64,000 nt of DNA from Aneurinibacillus sp. REN35 (lineage in GTDB: Bacteria; Bacillota; Bacilli; Aneurinibacillales; Aneurinibacillaceae): NCBI RefSeq assembly GCF_041379945.2, contig NZ_JBFTXJ020000002.1, positions 186,001 to 250,000 on the forward strand, in the 5' to 3' direction. Each line of letters begins with the position of its first letter. Positions within the stretch are counted from its first letter, which is position 1. Below are positions 35,039 to 43,822 of the stretch, one piece after another. Made by a program: the position numbers and the translations under genes. The notes below the pieces were generated by a model, which saw only the letters and a list, made by a program, of their open reading frames with translations, did not search any database and was not told where the DNA came from.

Positions 35039-35932
35039 ATGATTTTTGTTACTGTCATTTTGCCCGTAATTCTTATTTTTTTAAGCGGCTATATACTACA
35101 GCGCGTCTTTCATCTTGATTTAAAGCCGATCTCTGCCATGGCGATTTATATTTTGACGCCGGCACTCATATTTCGAACCTTTTATACCACACCGTTAAAT
35201 AAGAATCTTTTTTACATCGTGGTTATTTCCCTTCTTCTGCTTCTGAGCCTCATACTTTTGACGATGCTGACAGCCAAGATATTCAAATACGATAAGCAGA
35301 AGGAAAGCGCTCTGATGCTTTCCACCGCTTTTATGAACAGCGGAAATTACGGCGCGCCGATTATTCTTTTTGCTTTTGGGGAAGCGGGCTTTGCCTATTC
35401 AATACCGCTGATGGTGTTTCATTCGATCATCATGAGTATATTTGGTGTGTATTTTGCCGCCCGAGGCCAAAGCGGCATGCAGGCCGCGATCAAGACGGTG
35501 CTTAGAATGCCTGCGAACTATGCGGTTGTTTTGGCGGTATTGCTGCAGCAGCTTCATATTGAGATTCCAATTAATTTCTATCAAACGATTGATATGGTGG
35601 CCGAGGCCGCGATCCCAGTCGTGATGCTGATCCTGGGGATGCAGCTTGCCAATGTGTCTACCTCCTACATTGAGTGGAAGGGGATCAGCCTGGCGAGCAT
35701 TATTCGCCTCGTGGCTTCTCCTGCGCTTGCCTATGGAATCTGCCAGTTCTTCCCGCTTGATCCGCTTCTTCAGAACGTACTGGTGACCACTGCTGCGATG
35801 CCGTGCGCAGCAACAACGACGATGTATGCGATTCAGTTTAACGCCAAGCCGCAGTTTGTATCCAGCAGCACGCTTGTGACGACGCTGTTAAGCTTTGTCA
35901 CGCTTACCATTCTGCTGAGCATCCTGCATTGA
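35039..35932 (+). CDS. AEC (auxin efflux carrier) family transporter
   Basis: A 297-residue membrane transporter with about ten hydrophobic segments in two inverted halves, normal for the AEC family (bacterial members carry malate, malonate and similar acids). The N-terminal pattern GYILQRVFHLDLKPISAMAIYILTPALIFRTFY and C-terminal MPCAATTTMYAIQF are typical. Last gene of the DUF1232-GGDEF-AEC run, followed by a terminator. The substrate is not known. Confidence 0.88.
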   Translation: MIFVTVILPVILIFLSGYILQRVFHLDLKPISAMAIYILTPALIFRTFYTTPLNKNLFYIVVISLLLLLSLILLTMLTAKIFKYDKQKESALMLSTAFMNSGNYGAPIILFAFGEAGFAYSIPLMVFHSIIMSIFGVYFAARGQSGMQAAIKTVLRMPANYAVVLAVLLQQLHIEIPINFYQTIDMVAEAAIPVVMLILGMQLANVSTSYIEWKGISLASIIRLVASPALAYGICQFFPLDPLLQNVLVTTAAMPCAATTTMYAIQFNAKPQFVSSSTLVTTLLSFVTLTILLSILH

Positions 35933-35954
35933 ATATAATATAATGATGTTTTAT

Positions 35955-36000
35955 GAATCCCCTGCAGATGGACTATAGACGTCCTGGCGGGGGATTCTTT
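35955..36000 (+). terminator. Terminator after the AEC transporter gene
   Basis: GAATCCCCTGC pairs with GCGGGGGATTC across a loop of about 22 bases and is followed by TTTT. Confidence 0.8.
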
Positions 36001-36133
36001 TATCATTACGGTGTCTTCTAGCGATCTATAGGCCGTGGTTTCTAATCAATTCTTAATGTTTCTTTAAACCGATTTTAGTTTTGTAAAGCTATTCTACTAG
36101 AAAATACTAGAAGGTTTTGAGGAGTGATTAAGA

Positions 36134-37321
36134 ATGAAAATTGTGATTGCACCGTCAGGATTTAAAGAATGCCTGGACGCAGAGGAAGTAGCGTTAGCGA
36201 TGGAACGGGGAGTAAGGCGCTTTGACCCGTCGATTGAACTCGATGTCATTCCGATGATGGATGGCGGAGAAGGGTTTGCCAAATCGATCGTGAAATTGAA
36301 GGGGGGACAGTTGATTTACAGGGAGGTAACAGGTCCGGTCGGGAAGGAAATCGTGAGCTACTTTGGTATTTTTGAAGAAAAAAATAAACGAACAGCCGTG
36401 ATTGAAATGGCAGCAGTTGCAGGATTAAAGCTTGTGCCCCGTGAGCAAAGAAACCCATTGAAAACGTCAACCTATGGGGTAGGAGAGCTGATTCTCTCTG
36501 CGCTTGATCTAGGGGTTGACCATATTTTAATCGGCTGCGGGGATTCAGGCACATCAGACGGAGGAGCAGGAATGGCCCAGGCCCTGGGGGTACGATTCTA
36601 TGATAAGAAACGTCGCATCGTGGATATTGAAGGTGGAGGCGATTTATTACAGGTTGACTTTATCGACACGACGCAGCTGGACCCACGCTTACGCCAGGCT
36701 GTAATCAATGTGGCATGCAACTGGACGAATGTGTTATGCGGCGATAAAGGGGTAGCTCGAGTGTTCGGTCCGCAGAAGGGAGCAACGCCGGAGCAGGTAG
36801 AGCAACTCTCGGCGGCATTCGAGCATTATGCGTCTCTAATTCAAGAAGCGGTATCGCTTGATGTCCGATTTTTACCCGGCAGTGGTGCCTCCGGTGGATT
36901 GGGTGCAGGATTGATCGCTTTTGCAGGCGCCTCCTTACACCCGCGTTTTCATCTTATTATCGACTACATTAACATAGAAGAAAGAATTGCGGCAGCAGAT
37001 ATTGTCATAACAGCAGAGGGGGCTCTGGATTTTCAAACACCAAATGAGAAGGTTCCTTCAGAGGTCGCTCGGATTGCGAAAAAAAATAACATTCCGGTCA
37101 TCGCCATAACCGGCACCATTGGCAAGGGGGCTGAGTTAAATTATCTTGCCGGGATCGATGCATATGCCAGCATTATTCAAAAACCAACCACGCTGGAAAC
37201 AGCGATGAAAAATGCTCCGCTCTGGATTGAGGAAAGTATAGAATCCGTCCTGCGGCAAGTATTCATTGGTTTAGAGGTTGCGAAGCGAAATATCAGTCAG
37301 CAAGAGGTTTATCAAAAATGA
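36134..37321 (+). CDS. Glycerate kinase (GlxK/GarK family)
   Basis: A 395-residue kinase that phosphorylates D-glycerate to 2-phosphoglycerate (some members to 3-phosphoglycerate). Family segments are clear: APSGFKECLDAEEVA at the start, MMDGGEGFA, GCGDSGTSDGGAGMAQALG and the late LPGSGASGGLGAGL region. Ribosome site GAGGAGTG precedes the ATG. It overlaps the SLC13 transporter gene by 4 bases. Together they form an uptake and activation route, probably for glycerate or a precursor. Confidence 0.92.
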   Translation: MKIVIAPSGFKECLDAEEVALAMERGVRRFDPSIELDVIPMMDGGEGFAKSIVKLKGGQLIYREVTGPVGKEIVSYFGIFEEKNKRTAVIEMAAVAGLKLVPREQRNPLKTSTYGVGELILSALDLGVDHILIGCGDSGTSDGGAGMAQALGVRFYDKKRRIVDIEGGGDLLQVDFIDTTQLDPRLRQAVINVACNWTNVLCGDKGVARVFGPQKGATPEQVEQLSAAFEHYASLIQEAVSLDVRFLPGSGASGGLGAGLIAFAGASLHPRFHLIIDYINIEERIAAADIVITAEGALDFQTPNEKVPSEVARIAKKNNIPVIAITGTIGKGAELNYLAGIDAYASIIQKPTTLETAMKNAPLWIEESIESVLRQVFIGLEVAKRNISQQEVYQK

Positions 37322-38778
37322 GGACAGGCATGCACAGCAATGTCCAGAAAACGCAGCGTATGTATTCGCTGCTCGATCAAACGGCGGTTAAGATGGCTCT
37401 TCTCATCAGCGTCCATGTGCTGTTCTTGTTGCTGATCATGTGGACGGATGGTTTGGACTATCGGGCCAAGGTTTCTTTATTCGCGTTCCTTTCTGCTATG
37501 ACCCTGTGGGTGGGTACGAAGATTCCCGCTGGATTTGTGGCTGTTGGCCTTCTCGTGTTCATCGTTTTTATGCGGGCGGCGGAGGCGGAGCTGCTGTACG
37601 ATGCCCTTGCTGAAGAGGTTGTTTGGCTGATGATTGGCGCGTTTATCATGGGAGAAGCTGTGAAGCAGTCAGGGTTGGCCGAGCGGTTCAGCCGATCTAT
37701 CATGAGTAGATCCACGAAAAAGAGCCAGGTGCTTTTTGGGACTGCCTCCGTCTTGGTTGCTTCCGCTTTTTTTATCCCGTCTACATCGGGAAGGGCTGCT
37801 TTATCCATGCCGATCATCAAGCAGTTGGCTCAAACCTTTACAGGTGAAGAAAAAAGGGCGCTGGCCGTTATGGTGCCTGTCATCATTTTAATGAGCACAT
37901 CCGCCACGTTAATTGGTGCTGGGGCTCACATTGTTGGCATCGGGATACTGGAAAAGACGGCGGGTCAATCGGTTTCTTTTTTACAGTGGATGATGTGGGG
38001 AGCGCCGTTTGCTGTTGTCATTACGGCGCTTACCTTTGTTATAATAAAAAAGATGCTGTGGCCAAAGGACGGAGCGGAAGAGATCGAACATCTAAGGGGA
38101 AAAGCAGAGGCCCAATCCCCTCAGCCTTTTCATGTGCAGGAAAAGAAAACGCTCGGATTAATCTCCGTTTTAATGATTGGTTGGGTGACGGAAGGGATAC
38201 ACGGATATGATACCGCGCTAGTCACAATGGGCGGGGCGATCTTGATGATGCTGCCCACATATGGAGTGATTAGCTGGAAAAAGGGACTGCAGTCGGTTTC
38301 CTGGAATTTAATCGTATTTGTTGCGGCGGCAACGGCACTTGGCAAGGTGCTGGTTGATACCGGAGTTGTTAAATGGATGGAAACAGAAATGTTTGGTGCG
38401 CTGCATGTATTCGTTCATCCTCCGGAATGGTTAACGGTCCTCGTGATCCTGCTGATCACAGTCACAAGTCATTTATACATTACCTCCCATACGACACGTG
38501 CTGTCGTCTTTATCCCGAGCTTATTGATTTTTGGAAAGACGGTTGGTGCTGATCCTGCGGCGGTTGTATTCTTAAGCTTACTGGGGATGAACTATTGCAT
38601 AACGTTTCCTGTCAGTTCAAAGGCCTTGCTGCTATTTTATGAGGACGGGAACATTTCTTATGATGCAAAACAGCTAATAAAAGTAAGTGCGGTCCTAATG
38701 CCCCTCTACATTATTGTGATGATGGTTTTTTACTTCGCATTTTGGAAGTGGACGGGGATGGACTTACACATGAGGTGA
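37318..38778 (+). CDS. SLC13/DASS family anion transporter
   Basis: A 486-residue membrane protein with about twelve hydrophobic segments. Features of the divalent anion:Na+ symporter family include FIMGEAVKQSGLAERFS and PSTSGRAALSMPIIKQL in the first half and SHTTRAVVFIPSL in the second, where paired Ser-Asn-Thr-type elements normally bind the carboxylate and sodium. Translation is coupled to glycerate kinase (ATGA overlap), so glycerate is a likely substrate. The response regulator gene begins 4 bases after its stop. Confidence 0.85.
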   Translation: MRTGMHSNVQKTQRMYSLLDQTAVKMALLISVHVLFLLLIMWTDGLDYRAKVSLFAFLSAMTLWVGTKIPAGFVAVGLLVFIVFMRAAEAELLYDALAEEVVWLMIGAFIMGEAVKQSGLAERFSRSIMSRSTKKSQVLFGTASVLVASAFFIPSTSGRAALSMPIIKQLAQTFTGEEKRALAVMVPVIILMSTSATLIGAGAHIVGIGILEKTAGQSVSFLQWMMWGAPFAVVITALTFVIIKKMLWPKDGAEEIEHLRGKAEAQSPQPFHVQEKKTLGLISVLMIGWVTEGIHGYDTALVTMGGAILMMLPTYGVISWKKGLQSVSWNLIVFVAAATALGKVLVDTGVVKWMETEMFGALHVFVHPPEWLTVLVILLITVTSHLYITSHTTRAVVFIPSLLIFGKTVGADPAAVVFLSLLGMNYCITFPVSSKALLLFYEDGNISYDAKQLIKVSAVLMPLYIIVMMVFYFAFWKWTGMDLHMR

Positions 38779-38782
38779 CAAG

Positions 38783-39469
38783 GTGAAAAAGCATATTTTA
38801 CTCGTTGAGGATGATGAGAAAATTGCCCGGGTGATTCAACTGGAGCTGGAGTATGAAGGGTATGAAGTCAGCATCGCCTATGCAGGACGCGAGGGAATGG
38901 CTATTCTGGCTAAGGAGAAAATCGACCTGGTTATCTTAGATGTAATGATTCCTGAGTTGAACGGTATGGAAGTACTGCGCAGGATGCGTCAGGAGGACAA
39001 CGAGACGATTGTCATTATGCTGACGGCACGCAATTCTGTATATGATAAAGTGAATGGGCTTGATGCAGGTGCGAACGATTATATGACCAAGCCTTTCGAA
39101 ATTGAAGAGCTATTGGCCAGAATCCGAGCGCACCTGCGCATGAAGGAGAACGTTCTTTCTGCGGGAGAATCGGATATCCTCAGAATCCGTTCGCTTACGA
39201 TTCATATACATACGAGAGAAGTGTATAAAAATGACCAGCTTATTGAATTAACGCCAAGAGAATATGATTTGCTCCGTTATTTAGTGAACAATAAAAACAG
39301 GGCGCTTGAACGGGAGCAAATCTTAACCGAGGTATGGGGCATGGATTATTATGGAGAGACGAATGTGGTCGATGTGTATATCCGTTATTTACGAAAAAAA
39401 TTAGCCGATTCAAAGGAAGAGCACTTGATCCAAACGGTCCGCAGTGTCGGATATATGATAAAGGAATGA
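38783..39469 (+). CDS. OmpR-type response regulator
   Basis: A 228-residue regulator. Receiver domain 1-120 with acidic pair D11/D12 region, phospho-acceptor D53 and lysine in MTKPFE; winged-helix DNA-binding domain about 130-226 (LTPREYDLLRYLVNN…VDVYIRYLRKKL). Start is GTG 38783. It is followed after 4 bases by its sensor kinase and lies in the same gene run as the glycerate kinase and transporter. Confidence 0.94.
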   Translation: MKKHILLVEDDEKIARVIQLELEYEGYEVSIAYAGREGMAILAKEKIDLVILDVMIPELNGMEVLRRMRQEDNETIVIMLTARNSVYDKVNGLDAGANDYMTKPFEIEELLARIRAHLRMKENVLSAGESDILRIRSLTIHIHTREVYKNDQLIELTPREYDLLRYLVNNKNRALEREQILTEVWGMDYYGETNVVDVYIRYLRKKLADSKEEHLIQTVRSVGYMIKE

Positions 39470-39473
39470 GGGT

Positions 39474-40832
39474 ATGAGATTACAAGCCCGAATCCAGTTA
39501 TCCACAACGGTTGTTTCTATCGTTCTGCTGCTGATTGCCAATACCGCTATTTATTTTATATTTAAAAATGTGGTGGTGTCTTCTGAACAAAGCCGTCTCG
39601 CTCAAACAGCAGGCAACATTGTTAAGGAGCTGAATACGAACAAGAAGACAAGCATGGAGCAGATATTGCAGACGTATGTAATGAGCGATGGGGTGATCCA
39701 TATCATTAATTCGAAGGCTGTACCGCTCATTCAGAAGACAACAAATGAATCCAAGGAATACCGAAATATACCGGGGACGTTCAAAAATGGTCAGTTTGAA
39801 GGTGTTGTGGTGTATAAAGGCTCTACCTTTATTATGGCTTCGGTTCCTACGATTTATGAAAATGGAGAGATCGTTAACTTACAAGTTTTTGAGAACGCGA
39901 ACGCTCTCTATGAAAATATTAATGATTTAAAATGGGTCATCGTGTTCGCAACGATGAGCGTCATTATAATTTTATTTGTGACAGGTCGTTTTTTAGGTCA
40001 GGTTATTTCGTCACCGATACAGCGCCTGACGCAAACGATGAAGACGATTGAAGAAAAGAAAACGTATGATCAAATTGATATTACAAATCAAGAGAAGGAT
40101 GAAATTCATGAAATGGCGATGACGTTTAATCGCATGATAGCAAAGCTTGAGGAAAGCTACGCGAAGCAGGAACGATTTGTTTCGGATGCTTCTCATGAAT
40201 TGAAAACACCGTTAACCGTAATTGACAGCTATATTAAACTCTTGCAGCGGTGGGGAAAAGAGCGGCCGGATGTATTGGAGGAAGCGATCGAAGCGATCGG
40301 GTCGGAAGCAAGCCGGATGAAATATGTAACAGAGCAATTACTAGAATTGGCAAAACCGGAAGAGATGATCCATGATTATAAAGAAGTGGTAAATATCGTA
40401 CCGATCGTTGAAAAGACGATTCAACGATTGCAGCGGACGTATGACCACACGATCGAGTTTCATCATGAGAAGCAGGACTTTTTTATCGAAGTTCATGAGC
40501 AAAGCTTTGTTCAAGTACTCATCATCTTAATAGACAACGCCAAGAAGTACGGACGTTCCCGAATCGAGGTAGGGCTAAAAGAGCAAGAGCAAATGGTACA
40601 TCTTACTGTGAAGGATTATGGGATCGGCATTCCGTTGGAGGCTGGAGCCCACGTTTTTGACAGAATGTATCGTGTAGATAAAGCAAGAAGCCGTAAAACG
40701 GGAGGCTCGGGCCTGGGCCTCTCCATTGCGAAGCGAATTGTCGAACAACACCATGGTGACATCCTTTTGGAGAGCGTGGAAGGCAAGGGGTCTACGTTTA
40801 CCGTCATCTTTCCGAAGCTGGAGGCGCTATAA
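39474..40832 (+). CDS. HAMP sensor histidine kinase
   Basis: A 452-residue membrane kinase. Two membrane segments (about 10-33 and 153-176) enclose an outer sensor domain of 120 residues. HAMP follows (about 177-230), then the dimerisation helix with phospho-acceptor H241 in SHELKTPL and the ATPase domain with N, G1 (DYGIGIP) and G2 (GGSGLGLSI) boxes. It should phosphorylate the regulator encoded upstream. The PepSY protein gene starts directly after its stop codon. Confidence 0.93.
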   Translation: MRLQARIQLSTTVVSIVLLLIANTAIYFIFKNVVVSSEQSRLAQTAGNIVKELNTNKKTSMEQILQTYVMSDGVIHIINSKAVPLIQKTTNESKEYRNIPGTFKNGQFEGVVVYKGSTFIMASVPTIYENGEIVNLQVFENANALYENINDLKWVIVFATMSVIIILFVTGRFLGQVISSPIQRLTQTMKTIEEKKTYDQIDITNQEKDEIHEMAMTFNRMIAKLEESYAKQERFVSDASHELKTPLTVIDSYIKLLQRWGKERPDVLEEAIEAIGSEASRMKYVTEQLLELAKPEEMIHDYKEVVNIVPIVEKTIQRLQRTYDHTIEFHHEKQDFFIEVHEQSFVQVLIILIDNAKKYGRSRIEVGLKEQEQMVHLTVKDYGIGIPLEAGAHVFDRMYRVDKARSRKTGGSGLGLSIAKRIVEQHHGDILLESVEGKGSTFTVIFPKLEAL

Positions 40833-41486
40833 ATGAAAGTGAAGGTTACACTTCTTGTTCTTAGTATAGTGGGCGTAGCTTTCCTATTGTTTGAGATGGT
40901 TTATAATGAGCATCCAACGTTCATTACAGCCAAAAAGGCGGAAGCGGTGGCCACAAAACTGTACGGAGGAAAAGTACTAGAAACGAGAGCCAACAAGGCC
41001 GATTATCAAATATCCTTAGAAAATGACCGGGGATTGTATGAACTGCATGTAGATGCCAATACGGAGAAAATCTACGATATAAAACTGATCAAAAGAAAAG
41101 ACACTCCTCTAACGCTGGAGGAGGCGGTTGGCAGGACGGGACAGAAGCATACGATAACAGATGATTTGACGAACAACGGTGTCACTGCGGTTCCGCTTAC
41201 TAAGCAGGAAGCAAAGGCAATCGCCCTAAAGCAGCTCGATGGTCAAATTACAAACATCTCCACCGTATCCACCGAAAAGGGCTTGCATTATATAGTGACA
41301 GTGAACGGGAAAAAAGAAACGGCCAATGTCTATGTGCAGAGCAATAGCGGCATTGTTACATCTACCGTTTGGAAGAAACATGATGATGAGAACGACGATG
41401 ATCCTAACGATCCTGACGATCATAGCGACGATGATGTAGATGACGACAGGCCAGAGAAGGATGATTCAACATCCGATCCTGAGTGA
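40833..41486 (+). CDS. PepSY-domain protein with acidic tail
   Basis: A 217-residue exported or anchored protein: hydrophobic N-terminal segment (about 4-22), two PepSY-like units (about 30-90 and 115-165), and a tail from about residue 178 made almost only of Asp, Glu, Asn, Pro and Ser. PepSY proteins are thought to modulate proteases or signalling outside the membrane. It abuts the kinase gene and may tune that kinase. The acidic tail could bind calcium or other cations. Confidence 0.85.
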   Translation: MKVKVTLLVLSIVGVAFLLFEMVYNEHPTFITAKKAEAVATKLYGGKVLETRANKADYQISLENDRGLYELHVDANTEKIYDIKLIKRKDTPLTLEEAVGRTGQKHTITDDLTNNGVTAVPLTKQEAKAIALKQLDGQITNISTVSTEKGLHYIVTVNGKKETANVYVQSNSGIVTSTVWKKHDDENDDDPNDPDDHSDDDVDDDRPEKDDSTSDPE

Positions 41487-41498
41487 TTCTGTGAATGT

Positions 41499-41529
41499 AT
41501 CCTCGCTTCATGAGCGGGGATCTTTTTTT
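41499..41529 (+). terminator. Terminator after the PepSY gene
   Basis: ATCCTCGCT pairs with AGCGGGGAT (one G-T) across a five-base loop and is followed by seven T. Confidence 0.85.
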
Positions 41530-41594
41530 ATGGCGATAAATCTATTAATGGTACCATTTGTATTCTTCTTTGAACGAAAGTGAATAAATTTTTC

Positions 41595-41623
41595 TTGTCA
41601 TCTTTCTGTAAGGTTACTATAAT
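41595..41623 (+). promoter_or_regulatory. Sigma-A promoter of the MFS transporter gene
   Basis: TTGTCA (41595-41600) and a consensus TATAAT (41618-41623) with a 17-base spacer, 27 bases before the start codon. Confidence 0.85.
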
Positions 41624-41634
41624 AGTAGTAACTT
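41611..41634. promoter_or_regulatory. Palindromic operator over the MFS promoter -10 box
   Basis: Arms AGGTTACTA and TAGTAACTT are 8 of 9 symmetric across six bases and cover the -10 element. A repressor bound here would block transcription. The TrmB-type gene at 42889 is one candidate binder. Confidence 0.55.
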
Positions 41635-41649
41635 TTTAGGGGGATTGCT

Positions 41650-42837
41650 ATGGATCGTAGAATTTACATGCTTGCGATTTCGGCATTTGTCGTCGGAACC
41701 GTAGAATTAATTATTGGCGGGATTTTGCATCTGGTTGCTGCGGACCTGCAGGTTTCGGTTAGTGCAGCGGGCCAGTTAATCTCCGTTTTTTCACTTATTT
41801 TTGCTATCGCCGCTCCGGTCTTGTTAGCCGCAACAGCAAAGTGGGAGCGGAAGCGTCTGTATATCGGGGCGTTATTCGTCTTTCTGATCGGTAATGTTCT
41901 TGCTGTGTTCAGTCCGAGTTATGAAATGCTGCTGGCTGCCCGCGCGCTGGAAGCGGCCAGTGGGGCACTCGTGATCGCTCTGTCGCTTTCCATGGGCTCG
42001 GCTCTCGTCGCACCGGAGTATAAAGGACGTGCGCTGGGGATTATCTTTATGGGAATCAGCGGTTCACTGGTGCTGGGCGTTCCCCTCGGCATGGTGATTG
42101 GAGAAGCATATGGCTGGCGGGCGCCGTTTGTGGCCATTTCGATTTTGACGGTCCTCGTTCTGCTCAGCATGTCTATCCTGCTGCCAAAAACAGAGGCGGC
42201 AGGTGAGCAGGTGCCGCTGCGGCAGCAATTCAGTGCGCTGAAACATTCGAAAATCGCCAGTGCCCAGCTCGTATCCTTTCTTATGCTGACCGGACATTTA
42301 ACGTTGTATGCATATTTTACGCCGTTTTTGCAGTCCGCCATTCATATGGAGCAGGGCATGCTTAGCGTCGTGTATTTCATTTTTGGGATTGCGGCTGTCA
42401 TGGGCGGCGGCATCGGAGGCTGGATTTCGGATAGATGGGGTGCAGGCCGCTCCATTTTGACGATGATTCCGCTGTTTGCTCTTTCCATGCTTGTGCTGCC
42501 GCTTACCACCCATGTGCCCCTGTACGTATTTTTGGCGGTAGTGATCGTGTGGAGCGCATTGAGCTGGGCATTTTCTCCCGCGCAGCAGACGTACTTAATT
42601 GCAAATGCCCCGGAGACGTCTGACATTCAGCTTGGTCTGAATCTATCCGCTACCCATCTGGGCATTGCGTTTGGCTCCATGATCGGCGGCGTTGTGCTGG
42701 AAAAAAGTTCGGTGGTATACAATGCGTGGGCAGGTGTTGTCTTTGTGCTGCTGGCTTTCGGTTTTGCCTGGTATTCGATTACCCGCTCCCCCGCTCGCCA
42801 AGCGGAGACGGCGCCCGCGTCGCAGCAGGCGTACTGA
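41650..42837 (+). CDS. MFS transporter, DHA1/AraJ-like
   Basis: A 395-residue 12-segment exporter of the drug:H+ antiporter-1 kind. Characteristic pieces include FVVGTVELIIGGILHLVAADL at the first membrane segment and GRALGIIFMGIS near the motif-A loop. GGGGGA precedes the ATG. It has its own strong promoter with an overlapping palindrome, so expression is probably inducible. The exported compound is unknown; sugars, chloramphenicol-like drugs or purine analogues are typical for relatives. Confidence 0.88.
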   Translation: MDRRIYMLAISAFVVGTVELIIGGILHLVAADLQVSVSAAGQLISVFSLIFAIAAPVLLAATAKWERKRLYIGALFVFLIGNVLAVFSPSYEMLLAARALEAASGALVIALSLSMGSALVAPEYKGRALGIIFMGISGSLVLGVPLGMVIGEAYGWRAPFVAISILTVLVLLSMSILLPKTEAAGEQVPLRQQFSALKHSKIASAQLVSFLMLTGHLTLYAYFTPFLQSAIHMEQGMLSVVYFIFGIAAVMGGGIGGWISDRWGAGRSILTMIPLFALSMLVLPLTTHVPLYVFLAVVIVWSALSWAFSPAQQTYLIANAPETSDIQLGLNLSATHLGIAFGSMIGGVVLEKSSVVYNAWAGVVFVLLAFGFAWYSITRSPARQAETAPASQQAY

Positions 42838-42850
42838 CGCCAATAGCTGT

Positions 42851-42890
42851 AAAAAAAAGGATGTGTCCGATGAGGACGCATCCTTTTTTT
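42851..42890. terminator. Bidirectional terminator
   Basis: AAAAAAAGGATGTGTCC pairs with GGACGCATCCTTTTTTT (one G-T type mismatch) across five bases; shared by the MFS gene and the converging TrmB-type gene. Confidence 0.92.
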
Positions 42891-43647
42891 AATAACGCAA
42901 GCGCAGCAAAATGCTTGGTATCTCCTCATCCCGCATGAATTGATCCCCGTATTTCTCGGCGATCTTTGCCAGAGCCAGATCATGAAAGAAGAACTCGATG
43001 AAGAATTTCACAAACGGCGGCGACATCGTTTTCATTGCCTGCCAACGGCCGTGTTCTCCTCCGGCAAACAGACCGGTCTTCTCATCGACGATGATGAGCT
43101 GGAACTGCTCTAACTTATGGTGCTCATCCGCGGGTAGAAGAACGTGCACGTTCGCAAGGTCGGCCTCCATCTCCCCGACGACAAGCGCGGTAACGGCAAT
43201 GCCCTGCCGCTCTTTTTCCTCTAGGAGCGGTACATAGTCAGCGAACGTATCGTGCCATGCCGAAATGAAAATGGACTCGCTTGCTTCCGCAATCATCTGC
43301 TTGCATTGAGCGTGAATGGATGCTCCGTTTTTTAAGCTCCATACGCGGTCATCTGCGATGGTTCGCTTGGGCTTTGCGGCCTGCAGGGCCTGGATGTTTG
43401 CTTCAAATTCTTTTGTGAGCTTCTTGATGGCGATCGATAGCGGGAGCGCGGAATACAGCTTCTTTTTCTCTGAGACAGTATCAAGGATCATCCCCTTTTC
43501 AATCATGCGGGATAGCACTTCGTATACTTTGGCTTTTGGCACGCCGGAATATGTAACGATATGCGTCGCGTCCATAGGTTCCTCGCTTGTAACTAGCGTT
43601 TGATATACTTGACTTTCATATTGGGAAAAACCGAATTTCTGCAGCAT
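42889..43647 (-). CDS. TrmB family transcriptional regulator
   Basis: A 252-residue regulator. The N-terminal winged helix (about 1-70, GFSQYESQVYQTLVTSEEPMDATHIV…GVPKAKVYEVLSRM) is the TrmB domain, and the C-terminal part (about 105-250) is the PLD-like TrmB sensor fold (ESIFISAWHDTFADYVPLL). Such proteins sense sugars or other small molecules. It converges with the MFS gene across a shared terminator. AGGAGG precedes the ATG. Confidence 0.9.
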   Translation of the reverse strand: MLQKFGFSQYESQVYQTLVTSEEPMDATHIVTYSGVPKAKVYEVLSRMIEKGMILDTVSEKKKLYSALPLSIAIKKLTKEFEANIQALQAAKPKRTIADDRVWSLKNGASIHAQCKQMIAEASESIFISAWHDTFADYVPLLEEKERQGIAVTALVVGEMEADLANVHVLLPADEHHKLEQFQLIIVDEKTGLFAGGEHGRWQAMKTMSPPFVKFFIEFFFHDLALAKIAEKYGDQFMRDEEIPSILLRLRY

Positions 43648-43822
43648 AGCTCCTCCTGAATCATAGGCAGACGAACTGCCTGTTCCTTATGATTGTACCA
43701 GTTTCTCTCGTCCAGTTTCTACTGCAGGAGGTGACAGACTATTTTTTTCAGTGGTGCAGGGGATTTTTCGGTTTTGTGGAATGTATAACATACATTTAAT
43801 TGGTAAAAGGGGAGGGGGGAAA

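Noticed and set aside
41390-41480. Repeat-like Asp-rich codons at the end of the PepSY gene
   Set aside because: Simple acidic tail coding sequence, not a tandem DNA repeat array.
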